The position numbers and the translations under genes were made by a program. A model generated the notes under the pieces. It worked only from the letters and a program-made list of their open reading frames with translations. It was not told where the DNA came from and did not search any database. 60,000 nucleotides of DNA from Antedon mediterranea (taxonomy: Eukaryota > Echinodermata > Crinoidea > Comatulida > Antedonidae): contig NC_092679.1 in NCBI RefSeq assembly GCF_964355755.1, positions 808,001 to 868,000 of the forward strand. Direction: 5' to 3'. Shown here one piece after another: positions 1 through 9,902 of the stretch; within the stretch, counting starts at the first letter, position 1; every line of letters begins with the position of its first letter.

Positions 1-5
1 TTTAG

Positions 6-3000
6 ATGTTCTGACTGTAATGCAATCTTGGAAGAATACGATGAGGATACCATCTCCTTGGCGATCGTTGTCTTGGCAACTTACATTCACAAGGACTTGG
101 ACTTTGCAGCGCCATTTTTGTTGGAAGTTCTTCAAGTAGTTGCCAGGTAATCAACTCAATGTTCCCAATTCCTGGAATTATTCTTGTGGAATGGGGAATG
201 AATTTAATTGAATTTCATGTAGATCCCCTTTTGTTTATTTTGGAGTATTACTTTTATTTCATTTATGTTTGTATATCTAGAATTTTTCATAAAACTTGAA
301 AATGAATTGATAACTATTTGTTTGATTAATCTACAGAGTTGCATCAGCCACTTTCTACCCATGGCAAAATGAAATGTAAGTTTATGATCATTATTATCAG
401 TATCATTAAGATCATTCAATTTGCAATTCAAAATTCATCATCCCACACGGGGCAATTAAATGTCATGATTTCTCATCATTAATATTGTTGTTATATTTTT
501 GATAGCATTGGAAGTCCTCCAGGTCATGTGTGTTCCGTTGCTAAGCAGTTTCTTCGTTGCATTTGTCATCAACTTGCTCCTAATGGTGTATTCGTTACAC
601 TCTTCCTCAGTAAAATAGAAGGTTTGTGTAATTTTACTTTCACAAATCGATGGATAAAGGATGATAGGATTTACTAGATTTGAGTCAATGGATTTGATGT
701 GATTTATGATTTATAATGTAAAGAAATAAACTCAATTTTTTTTAGATCATACATTTCTAAAGACGTTAGCCTTAGCTTTAGATGACTTTGGTGAACTCTC
801 TGCCATGGATGCTGTTCATCGCTTGCTAGAGGTACTCTTGTGATTTTAGTTTTATACTACCAAAATTAAAGGCTAGAAGCATTAAAAAAACAATAATATG
901 TAGGCCTATTATTTCATTTTGTTTACCATAATTCTTTAGGATTGGATACATTTTTACTGTGTTTATGTTATTTTGTAGGGGTTAAACCGACGGACCAACC
1001 TACCACCATTACGTATTCAACGTGCGGTATTAAACCTTGCAGACTACATGGAAGAGCTTCCTCTAGAGAGTGTAGGAGCATGGGCAAATCTAATGGTTCA
1101 CTTTGATATATTCTTCAAGAAGCTTATTACTGTTTTGCCTGAAAATGTAAATATCCGGAAAAAACATTAGGAAGTTAAGAGAGAAATTATAGAAATTAAA
1201 TATATTTTAATATTGCATAATTCTTTTTTAGTGTGATGTATCACCCTTGTTCCGCATCATGCTGGTACTTCTGAAATGTCCAGCAGTCAAGAACTTGACT
1301 GCTTTATTGGACTCGTTCAGCAAGATTATCTCATTCACAATTCAGAAGGCCAGGTTCAAGATTAGACAGCTGATGGAGTTATGTTCACTTGCTTACAGAA
1401 CGTTTACTAAGGTACCATGGTAACCACATAAACAATCTTAAAACTCTGTCTACACTGTCAAACTAGTTTGACAAAAAAGAGTGATGTGCCCAAATATGGT
1501 AGTGATATGACATCATCGTGTCTACGTATGGGCACATCACATTTTATTGTCACACAAAGTTTGAGTGTAGACAGAGCTCATATTTCACCCCTTTTAAAGA
1601 AGCACTTATTTTAGAATATTATAATCATTACTAACCCTTTTTTTTCCAATACAATACACTTTGCTCCTATACCTACCATTTCAATTGATATTCTCTTGTC
1701 ACACAGGACCGGGAAAGGTTGTCATTGTCTCGTTGCGTAGTCGTTGAGTTAAACAATGCCCTCAAGTTCAAGATATCAATCCCAGACGCTAATCTGATTG
1801 AGCTTGTGCAGTTTGTGTGCATTGATGCTGGCGGCAGGATTAGTGAAACGTTCTTTGACGAAAATGAAATGAAACAACTGCAGGCATCTTGGGTATTATA
1901 CTTAAACAAATCATTTGTTTGGGATCATGTAAAAATCTACAGCAGTAACTATTTTTTTTACTGCAGTAATGAACAAGTTTAGTTTGTTTAAATGTATATG
2001 TATTAATGTAAGGTTTACAAATTTAAACAAATCATTTATTAAGGATCATGACAAAATTAATCTACTGCAGTAACTATTTTTTACTGCAGTAAATGTATCA
2101 GGCAGTATGCCTATGTATAAATGTAAGGTTTACAAATCATAACGTTTTATTCTTTTTAGTGTTCAACTGGAGTGTTGGAATGCATGAGAAGCTACATGAA
2201 CGACTGCATTGAGTTCATTGGTGACCTTCACACTCTGGCAAAGGTCAAGGTTCGTACAAATCATACAATTTCAAATAAAAGTTGAATTGAAGTAAACAGA
2301 CTGAGTAAAAGGTGCTTTTTCTATAATAAAAATTGTGTGTTTATCAAGGTTGTTTTTAAATGAGTTAATAGTTACAACCCATTCAGGTAGTGAATTCAAT
2401 GTATTGATTACTTTGGTGTCAAAAAAGTTGTTAATTTTAGTTGATTTCCATCTGCGTTTTTAAAATGTTAATGATGAAGCATGAGATGGCATTGCTAATT
2501 AAATCATTATGTTAAATGTTTTCAGAGTAACATGAGAGGTGGATCCCAGAATTTGAATGAAGACACACTTGGAAGTCAATTGAAAGCTGGAGTTGCACAG
2601 ATCATTGCATTGGAATTTACGCGTACAAGCCATCGGGATAACAGGACAGTGAATCGATACCTACCATGGTTGTACCACCCGCCATCTACCATGCAGCAAG
2701 GGTAAGTATATGGCTAAATACCATAGTAAGTACACATGATCTGAATAGGGCGTAAGGGCGTGTGGCACAGTGTGTTGGACGTTCACTATTGATATGAGGT
2801 TCGAATCCAACTCTCGCCACATTGCTTGTATCCTTAGGCAAGATACTTTACTTACGTTTGCCTCTCTCCACCCAGGTGTATAAAATGGGTGCCGGTTATA
2901 TCAAGACACAACTTTGCGCTGATTACTAGCTGCATTATTATGGGAGTATGTTTCCATGTGATTTGATCAGGATAAAATGACTGGGGTAATAATGTTCAGC

Positions 3001-5642
3001 GCTTAGAGGTTTTACGGCATTAGGCGCTATATAAATCCAGGATGTTATTATTATTATAACAGCATTCATTTTAATATTTTTTTTTTCCAGACCTAAAGAG
3101 TTTGTAGACAGCATTGCCCACGTGCGCCTGTTATCGTGGCTTTTACTCGGGTCCTTGACCCATAGTGCGATGTGTCCTACGTTTTCATACTCTAACACTA
3201 ACAGCATCACTAGTCTTCCAATCTCATTGGATGCTAGCTCACACATTGCTGAACATGTACAGGTCATTTTAGCGTGTTTTGCGGAGCAGTCAAGCACGTC
3301 GATTCTTCACATGTCGTCCTTGACCCATGCATTTATTTTATGCCAGGTAAAGTGGTTTTCTGTCTCTTTATTTTGAGTTGTACTTTATTGTGTTGAATCT
3401 TATTTCCTATCCTTCATACTGAGCCCAGATTCTGATCTGGTGGCCAAATAAAAATTGTAAAAAATGGGTATTGTGTCTCAGAATAGAACAGTTCACAATT
3501 ATATGTTCTGAATCCCATACAAAACATACATGTGTAATCGAAAAACGTACCATATACCCCAGAGTTTTCTCCGTCCACCATACTGAATACTTGCTCAGTA
3601 TGACCAAGAAAATTTAACAACTGGATGCTGAGCTCTGGTGATCAATAGGTTTAATTTTGGCTGTGACACGATCAGTTCCATGCCACGGAGATTATGTGCA
3701 TAGTACAGTACTGTTGGTATTTGTTGCAGCCAGACATAAGATCAAAGGACTGTTATGAGTTCCTATTTTGACAATGTGAGCTCCGTGTCCTGTTGTTAGG
3801 TTGCCTAGGTATGACATACCTGTAATTTTAAGATAAGAATTCCTACTTTGCCACATTTAAGTCTTTTGTATCTAATATAATGTTGTTTTAACTGCAGCTG
3901 TGGACAATGTATTGTGAACAATTTGCAATGATGAGTTACCCACATAGTGAGCAACACAACACTGCAATATTGGCTATTATGGACTTTTGGGGAAGAGTGA
4001 CACCTGGCGTCCTACAACTCTTATCGCACTCTAAAGTTGTACGTACTTTAAATTCATCACTGTTTTCATTAGCCTACACTAATTCATGTTGTAAATGTCA
4101 ACATTTTGATTTAGTAATGTCTTGTATGTAAGATATTGCTGTATGTATTTGTATGTTGAACTTTGTAGTACAATATTGATGTTGAATTTACCTATATATA
4201 TATATATATATTTAACTTTGCATGTTATGTGTTTTTTTGTTTACAAGGACACAAGGATGCAGGTAATTGTACAGCCAGCTTAAACATCATTCTCATCTTG
4301 CCATTCTAAATCAAAACCTAAAATCCACTTAATTATTTTACATAAGTTTCACCTTTATTTCTTTTGCACAAATGGAGTTTAACCCTTGAACCCTTGTGAA
4401 TCACATGACTTGTAACCAATGGCAACCTGTATCTGTGTTTCACTGATGGGTATTGGCATAATATTCAAGGGTTTAAACTCTTTCATCAGGCTTCTGCTCA
4501 GGCCATGGTTAATATAGAATCCATTATTTTATTAGTGATACCTGTAGCTGACTCTCTACATACCTATTTGACCATTTTGTTCATTATTTTTGGGTTTCTT
4601 AAGCTATTCTTTCCACACAGGTGTTTCACATCCCATCTACTGTCCATAATCACTTTCTATTTTGTTCTCCTAAAAAAAGAACTCTGAACTCCAGAATGTT
4701 GAAGCACATTTTTTTTCGTAATTTTCAGTTGGCTGAGCGGGTTAACATGCATTTTCTCAGCTTGATGGAAGCCTTGTTGGAATGCCATTCATCAGCATTG
4801 CCAAAGGTAATTTTTTTTTAAATCTAATTTTATATTTTTCCAATATTTTAAAAACATAAATTTAGTGCATATTTTATTAAAATTTCCCTGCTTTCTTTCT
4901 TGTTTTAGTTGCTACCAATGTGGAGCCCAATTCTTTTTAGCTATCATTCAAAGGTAAGATTATTGTTGTATTTATTTGTAAATATCAACCTATCGTTAGT
5001 ATTGTGCACACATTCAGAAATGTTTGAGCTGGTACAGTATAACCTAGCTGTATAGTGACATCATGCGTCACAAAAACAAGAGAGATTGCTATTATGTTGG
5101 TGTTACCGAGGCAATCTAACAACAGGATTCTGAGCTCGGTGATCAAAGGGTTTATCTGTGGCTGCGACATGATCAGGTCCACACCCCTTAACAGACACTG
5201 CACGCCGCAGAGTATAGAATAAGTACATAGTACAGTGATGTTGGTATTTGTTGCAGCTAGACCTGAGATCAAAGGACTGTTACGAGTAAGCTAAGTATGC
5301 TGTTGTTGGATTGCCTTGGTCTTACACCATCGTTTTACTTATATCTTACATATATCATTTTCCTCTAATCCATCTTTCTTTCATCTTTGGATATCTTTTA
5401 CTTTTCTACATCTTTAAACTAATCTTCTCACTAATATATTATTACATTCATGTACTTAGCTGCCAGGAAGTACTCAAGTGCGTCTACAGACCATCTTAAA
5501 TAACCCGCCCCCGTCACTAACCAAAGGAGAGGTGAATAACTTTAACTGTAACATCCGTATCTCCTGGCTGAAAGGCTTGCAGTTCAAGATGGGACAGATA
5601 GAGGTGCAATGGTCCAATGCATCACAGTACCTAGCAGTCTAA
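6..5642 (+). CDS. UNC79: UNC79-like protein, C-terminal part (14 exons, 5' end outside the window)
   Basis: UNC79 is a very large cytosolic scaffold that works with UNC80 and the NALCN sodium-leak channel to set neuronal resting excitability. Exons read in phase at 6-146, 337-375, 506-621, 746-831, 979-1146, 1232-1411, 1707-1892, 2160-2249, 2526-2701, 3091-3346, 3898-4038, 4729-4806, 4909-4953 and 5460-5642. All have AG acceptors and GT donors, and the phases agree across every junction, giving about 627 residues. The peptide resembles the vertebrate UNC79 C-terminus as I remember it: LPWLYHPPSTMQQGPKEF, RLLSWLLLGSLTHSAM, and a tail with LQFKMGQIEVQ just before the stop. The helical, HEAT-like leucine-rich text has no catalytic motif, as expected for this scaffold. 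The first exon may start at 6 (tttag acceptor) or run off the edge. UNC80 is the main alternative; I favour UNC79. Confidence 0.8.
1442..1579. mobile_element. palindromic MITE, family A (copy 1)
   Basis: This foldback element begins CTCTGTCTACACT and ends with the inverted AGTGTAGACAGAG. Its core reads GTGATGTGCCCAAATATGG ... TATGGGCACATCAC. It lies in the UNC79 intron between the exons ending at 1411 and starting at 1707. At least nine further copies are in this window. It has no coding capacity. Confidence 0.85.
1912..2105. repeat. short direct duplication with inverted CTGCAG arms
   Basis: A segment of about 110-120 bp occurs twice in the UNC79 intron, each copy with AAACAAATCATTT, GGATCATG and TTTACTGCAGTAA. 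In the second copy the CTACTGCAGTAA and TTACTGCAGTAA arms can pair. Confidence 0.6.
2285..2485 (-). mobile_element. degenerate LINE 3'-end fragment
   Basis: The - strand reads, with interruptions, phrases such as INTLNSLPEWVV and INSFKNNLDKH. These resemble the C-terminal tail of reverse transcriptases in non-LTR elements (W/LNxLPExVVxxxSxNxFKNxLDxH). It lies in the UNC79 intron between 2249 and 2526. This was judged by eye, and the fragment is too short to assign to a clade. Confidence 0.4.
2526..3346 (+). CDS. UNC79: UNC79 exon pair with the most conserved block
   Basis: Two exons, 2526-2701 (phase 2 at its end, GG|A) and 3091-3346, encode the part I recognise best. The junction peptide reads MQQGPKEFVDSIAHVRLLSW. 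The 3' exon continues through GSLTHSAMCP and ILHMSSLTHAFILCQ. The intron between them (2702-3090) holds a tRNA-headed SINE with a TTATTATTATTA tail that ends just before the polypyrimidine tract. Confidence 0.8.
2750..3062 (+). mobile_element. tRNA-derived SINE
   Basis: The head has an A-box-like TGTGGCACAGTGTGTTGGACG and a B-box-like GGTTCGAATCC at about 2800. A body with TTTGCCTCTCTCCACCCAGGT follows, and the tail is GGCGCTATATAAATCCAGGA then (TTA)n, typical of L2/CR1-mobilised SINEs. Related pieces lie at 10015-10075 and 35805-36075. Confidence 0.65.
3594..3825. mobile_element. MITE family B (copy 1)
   Basis: This shares blocks with the copy at 5090-5330: ATGCTGAGCTC/TGGTGATCAA, TGTTGGTATTTGTTGCAGC, AGATCAAAGGACTGTTA and CTGTTGTTAGGTTGCCT. 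The ends are inverted (tatgaccaagaaaatttaacaac versus gttgttaggttgcctaggtatgac). It is non-coding and lies in the UNC79 intron before the exon at 3898. Confidence 0.55.
4248..4262 (+). CDS. UNC79: possible 15-nt microexon in UNC79
   Basis: Between the exons ending at 4038 and starting at 4729 (both phase 0) there is a T-rich tract, a tttacaag acceptor, 15 nt reading GAC ACA AGG ATG CAG (DTRMQ), and a gtaatt donor. It keeps the frame. Adjacent exons join perfectly without it, so if real it is probably an optional cassette. This is inference from splice-site appearance only. Confidence 0.3.
5090..5330. mobile_element. MITE family B (copy 2)
   Basis: The terminal inverted repeats are about 27 bp: GGTGTTACCGAGGCAATC plus TAACAACAG on the left, and CTGTTGTTGGATTGCCTTGG plus TCTTACACC on the right. 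The interior matches the copy at 3594-3825. It lies in the last UNC79 intron. Confidence 0.6.
5460..5642 (+). CDS. UNC79: UNC79 last coding exon and stop
   Basis: The acceptor tgtacttag precedes CTGCCAGGAAGT; 61 codons end in TAA at 5640-5642. The C-terminal peptide is WLKGLQFKMGQIEVQ followed by WSNASQYLAV. The 3' UTR follows; an AATAAA at about 6133 and an earlier AATAAA near 5843 are possible poly(A) signals. Confidence 0.8.
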   Translation: MPGSTQVRLQTILNNPPPSLTKGEVNNFNCNIRISWLKGLQFKMGQIEVQWSNASQYLAV

Positions 5643-6526
5643 AGCCCTTTTCACACCTAAAAAATGATGGGGCTCTCGCCTCCCTGAGCCACACCAATGA
5701 TATAATAGGTACGGAGAAAACCTAAAAACAGGACTAAAAAAAGAGGTGAAAAGCTGTAAATTCAATGAAGTCAAATATTATTGTTACATTTTAATCGTAT
5801 CAAAGATGTTTAATAACATAATTAAATGCTATACTGCATAAAATAAAATAATCTGTGGTTTAAATTTTTGTCTTTGTAAAGTAAGAGAAATATTTTGATG
5901 TCTAGAATAATAGAATTTAAATTATTATATTATTTAGTGTCACTGAACTTAAAGTTTGAAACAGTAATATTATAGATATTTATGCCATAGCTTGTGCAAT
6001 ACCTTCTCTAAAATCAAGTTAGTAGTTTAGATGTGTGGTTTAAATTTCCTATGCTAAATCAATATTATTAAGTAAATTAAAATAGGATAGAATAAGTTTG
6101 TTTTGTATTTATTTTCTGTTAATTTATGCGTAAATAAAGCTTCATCAAGTAACATGTCTCCTTGGGCTTAATTACAGATACATGATTTTAAGTGGGTCCT
6201 TGTTGTTTATGGAAGTAATAAGACATATACAATGTAACTCCTCATTTGGGACACCTCTATTCTGGGGGGGGGGGGGGACACTTCTGAAACCCAAATGCAA
6301 TTAATACTTGCTTTATATGCAGCATACATTTATTGCTGTTTACTCATCTTTAATATTTTTGTGTAAACTGTAAAAACAAAGTCATTTAGCTCATGTAAAA
6401 ATGACTAATGTTATGTGTTCTAGTTAACTAGGTTACTATGCTATTAAAACCCTTAATGAACCAAACACTATTAGGCAGATCATGTCAGAATTAAACCAGA
6501 TTATAGCATCAATACCACATTAACGT
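5643..6526 (+). other. UNC79 3' UTR and intergenic start
   Basis: No coding signal is seen. AATAAA words at about 5843 and 6133 could end UNC79 transcripts. A run of 14 G lies at about 6266, beside a GGGACACCT-type transposon scrap (6235-6300). Confidence 0.5.
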
Positions 6527-7592
6527 GATTAAGGCCAGAGGAGTGGTATTACATTGACGTGATTGAGGCGAGAGAAGGAGTTTTACATTGACGTGATTGA
6601 GGCCAGAGAAGAGGTATACATTGAAACAATTGAGGCCAGTGAAGGAGTATTACATTGACGAGATTGAGGCGAGAGAAGGGGTATTACATTGACGTGATTG
6701 AGGCGAGAGAAGGAGTATTATATTGACGTGATTGAGGCCAGAGAAGGGGTATTACATTGAAACAATTGAGGCCAGAGAAGGGGTATTACATTGACGTGAT
6801 TGAGGCCAAAAGAGTGGTATTACATTTACGTGATTGAGGCGAGAGAAGGAGTATTACATTAACGTGATTGAGGCCAGAGAAGGAGTATTACATTGACGTG
6901 ATTGAGGCCAGAGAAGGGGTATTACATTGAAACAATTGAGGCCAGAGAAGGGGTATTACATTGAAACAATTGAGGCCAAAAGAGTGGTATTACATTGACG
7001 TGATTGAGGCGAGAGAAGAGGTATACATTGAAACAATTGAGGCCAGTGAAGGAGTATTACATTGACGAGATTGAGGCGAGAGAAGGGGTATTACATTGAC
7101 GTGATTGAGGCGAGAGAAGGAGTATTACATTGACGTGATTGAGGCCAGAGAAGGGGTATTACATTGAAACAATTGAGGCCAGAGAAGGGGTATTACATTG
7201 ACGTGATTGAGGCCAAAAGAGTGGTATTACATTTACGTGATTGAGGCGAGAGAAGGAGTATTACATTAACGTGATTGAGGCCAGAGAAGGAGTATTACAT
7301 TGACGTGATTGAGGCCAGAGAAGGGGTATTACATTGAAACAATTGAGGCCAGAGAAGGGGTATTACATTGACGTGATTGAGGCCAAAAGAGTGGTATTAC
7401 ATTGACGTGATTGAGGCGAAAGTAGGAGTATTACATTGACGTGATTGAGGTCAAAGAAGGGGTATTACATTGTCACAATTGAGGCAAGAGGAGTGGTATT
7501 GCATTGACGTGATTGAGGCAAGAGAATGAGTATTACATTGACGTGATTGAGGCCAGAGAAGGGTATTACATTGAAACAACTGAGGCCAGTCA
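6527..7592. repeat. minisatellite of about 34 bp with 407-bp higher-order period
   Basis: The unit is close to ATTGAGGCCAGAGAAGG plus AGTATTACATTGACGTG, about 31 copies, with variants GAAACA for GACGTG, GCGAGAG for GCCAGAG and AAAAGAGTGG. The order of variants repeats with a 407-bp shift (GTATACATTGAAAC at 6614 and 7021; GACGAGATTGAGGC at 6657 and 7064). It lies between the converging 3' ends of UNC79 and FUT8. Confidence 0.9.
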
Positions 7593-7865
7593 CATATTGA
7601 ACTTAACAAGCACTTAAAATAAATGAAACATAACCAAAAATTACTTCAATTATTTTTTATTTCTAAAATGTACTCAAAACAAACATTCAAAACTGAAATA
7701 AAAGAGAATTACCCAAATTATGAGTTGTAAAAAAAACACACCAGCTATTGCAACACTTATAATTTTTAAAATTAATAACACAATTTAATTGTAATTCAAC
7801 ATGTATGTCCACAATTAATTTGTTTCAGTTAATTTTATCTAATTCTATAACTTAAACATCAAATT

Positions 7866-7893
7866 TAGTCATGTCATGTCATGTCATGTCATG
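7866..7893. repeat. (ATGTC)n microsatellite
   Basis: Five uninterrupted CATGT/ATGTC repeats. A 22-bp direct duplication containing GGTGGTGTTTGGGTCC follows at 7989-8033. Confidence 0.8.
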
Positions 7894-8204
7894 TGGTAGT
7901 TTTGGATATGTAACCTATATTGTATTATTGATTATTAATACGTATATTCAAAATGTGTATTTGTAGAACCGTTTTGCTTTGTTTCCAAGGGTGGTGTTTG
8001 GGTCCAAATAGGTGGTGTTTGGGTCCAAATAGATGCCTTTTTGTCTTTAACACACAAAGTGTCCTCTTAACAGTGTATTATTCAAGAACTTTTACTTTTA
8101 ATAATTAAAGGGACAAATCAAATAAACTTGTCAAGAATTTGGATGCCTCAAAGAAGACTAATACATAGGTGGATCTAAATCCAAAAGATAGAACATGAGG
8201 TTCA

Positions 8205-8580
8205 GTTCAGCTTTTCATCTTTAGGCCCCCATCCTCCCTCTCTTTTATTTTTATTTTTTCAACTTCTCACTAACACTGTTAGTGAAGGATCGGGACCAAC
8301 CTCTAAAAACGGTCCAGTTCCAATTGCACAGTGGCTGTGTGTGACAGTGGCTGTGTTTGTGTGGACTAGTACACCGGGGTATCCCCCTACTCGTCTCGAA
8401 AGATATACTAGGTTTTTTAAAGTGCACATGACCTACGGTTTACAGTCCTTATCCGACAAGACTCGTTCTACCACCAGAACCATGGAGCGAGTGAGCTTAT
8501 CGAACCCTTGCCGATGTTATGGCTACATAATTCTGGTTCCACTGTGTTAACAGCTTGGCCACTCACTCACTCACTCTTTC
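8205..8580. repeat. old dispersed repeat fragment
   Basis: The stretch around CCTACTCGTCTCGAAAGAT, CACATGACCTACGGTTTAC and CATGGAGCGAGTGAGC resembles a dispersed sequence I recall from several marine invertebrate genomes. The open frame at 8341-8550 is part of it and shows no domain. I cannot name its class. Confidence 0.35.
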
Positions 8581-9563
8581 TTTTAAAATCTAGAATCTGC
8601 CACTGCATTATCTAAAATGGCTCCTAATTTGATATGCAACTGGTTAATGAATATGCTTATTTGTAGCAGGGTTCTATTTCTATTACACTTACATATTCAA
8701 AAGTGTTAATCTATTTATTTATACAATGCACTTAATATTCATTGCAATTATGCTGGCTATGCTAGTTAATACAACCATAATAAAACTCAATTGTCGGTGT
8801 AGCTATGGATAAAACAATGTATTGCATTTGTTTGGTGGTATTTTTTATACTTAGCTGATATGTAACATAAAACATTTTAACTGTTACATGGTCACTGTGA
8901 AATTCTTAAACTAATTTGGGAAGAAAACTGTTTAGGAGTAGTCTTTAAAATCTCTTTAAAACGACCTAAATGAATGGCTATCTATTATGGAGAGAATGGA
9001 ATGACTTGCTACTATATTCAAGTAACTGATAAATTAAATTCAATACTCTAATAATATTTATATTTATGTATTAATAATATACAGTGTTGATTTTTTTTTC
9101 ATTATAAATTTTTGTATAAATCACATAACTGTCCCTGATAATTAAAACAATATTAACAAATAAAATATATCTAATAATATATAAACAAACTATCTTATTC
9201 AAAGCAGGAGTTGTGTATCGGTTTTGTTTTTAAAATACAATTTAAAAATAAATATATTTTAAAGATAGCAGGAAGTATGTATGTAAGTACATACTTACAC
9301 ATTTCTATTTTAAACCACCTCTTTATGTAATTCAGAAAATCACAAATGAAGCATTTTTTATTTTATTTTTCTGTATATTGTGATAATTCATATCTCACTC
9401 TGAATCACATAAATCTCTATAAAATTGATAAAACATGTAACTCATTTAAAATAATTATCAACCAATCAATATATATATATATATATTTCATTAGAAATAT
9501 TAATAAAAATAAAATTGATAAAATCTCAATAAAATATTATCACTTCAATAAAATAATCGTTCT

Positions 9564-9902
9564 TCAACTTGGTATTTTAAAATGTTTAGCTTGTTTATAC
9601 GTAGGAAAGACGGCAGTATCTATCTTATCTTCTACTTTATACGAGGGATAAAGACCAGGCTTTGAACCAGCTAAATCTCTATTGGTCCCTTTTGAATAGC
9701 CGTCCCAATGGTTGCCAGCGACCGCTATTAAATCACCAGGTTTAAGATGGGTTTCCGCACTGTTTCGTGGATCGTGCGGGTATATCGCACGCTGGCGGTG
9801 CTCATTTTGACCGCCAAAATAGTATATATCGTCTAAAGACCTGAAATAGGATGAGGCGTCTGGATGCAACGTCTGCATTATTTCATAAGCTACCCTACAA
9901 AC
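9564..9902 (-). CDS. FUT8: FUT8 last exon: end of catalytic domain and SH3 domain
   Basis: The acceptor ttttggcag is followed by GTTTGTAGGGTAGC; the stop is TGA at 9566-9564. It encodes [33 protein letters not shown], the SH3 fold ([30 protein letters not shown]) and a short basic tail. Confidence 0.97.
   Translation of the reverse strand, partial: VCRVAYEIMQTLHPDASSYFRSLDDIYYFGGQNEHRQRAIYPHDPRNSAETHLKPGDLIAVAGNHWDGYSKGTNRDLAGSKPGLYPSYKVEDKIDTAVFPTYKQAKHFKIPS

Noticed and set aside
6527-7592. CRISPR-like array
   Set aside because: Repeats are contiguous variants of one unit with no unique spacers, and the window is animal DNA.
8341-8550. 69-codon frame as a small gene
   Set aside because: It lies inside a dispersed repeat fragment and has no conserved features I can recognise.
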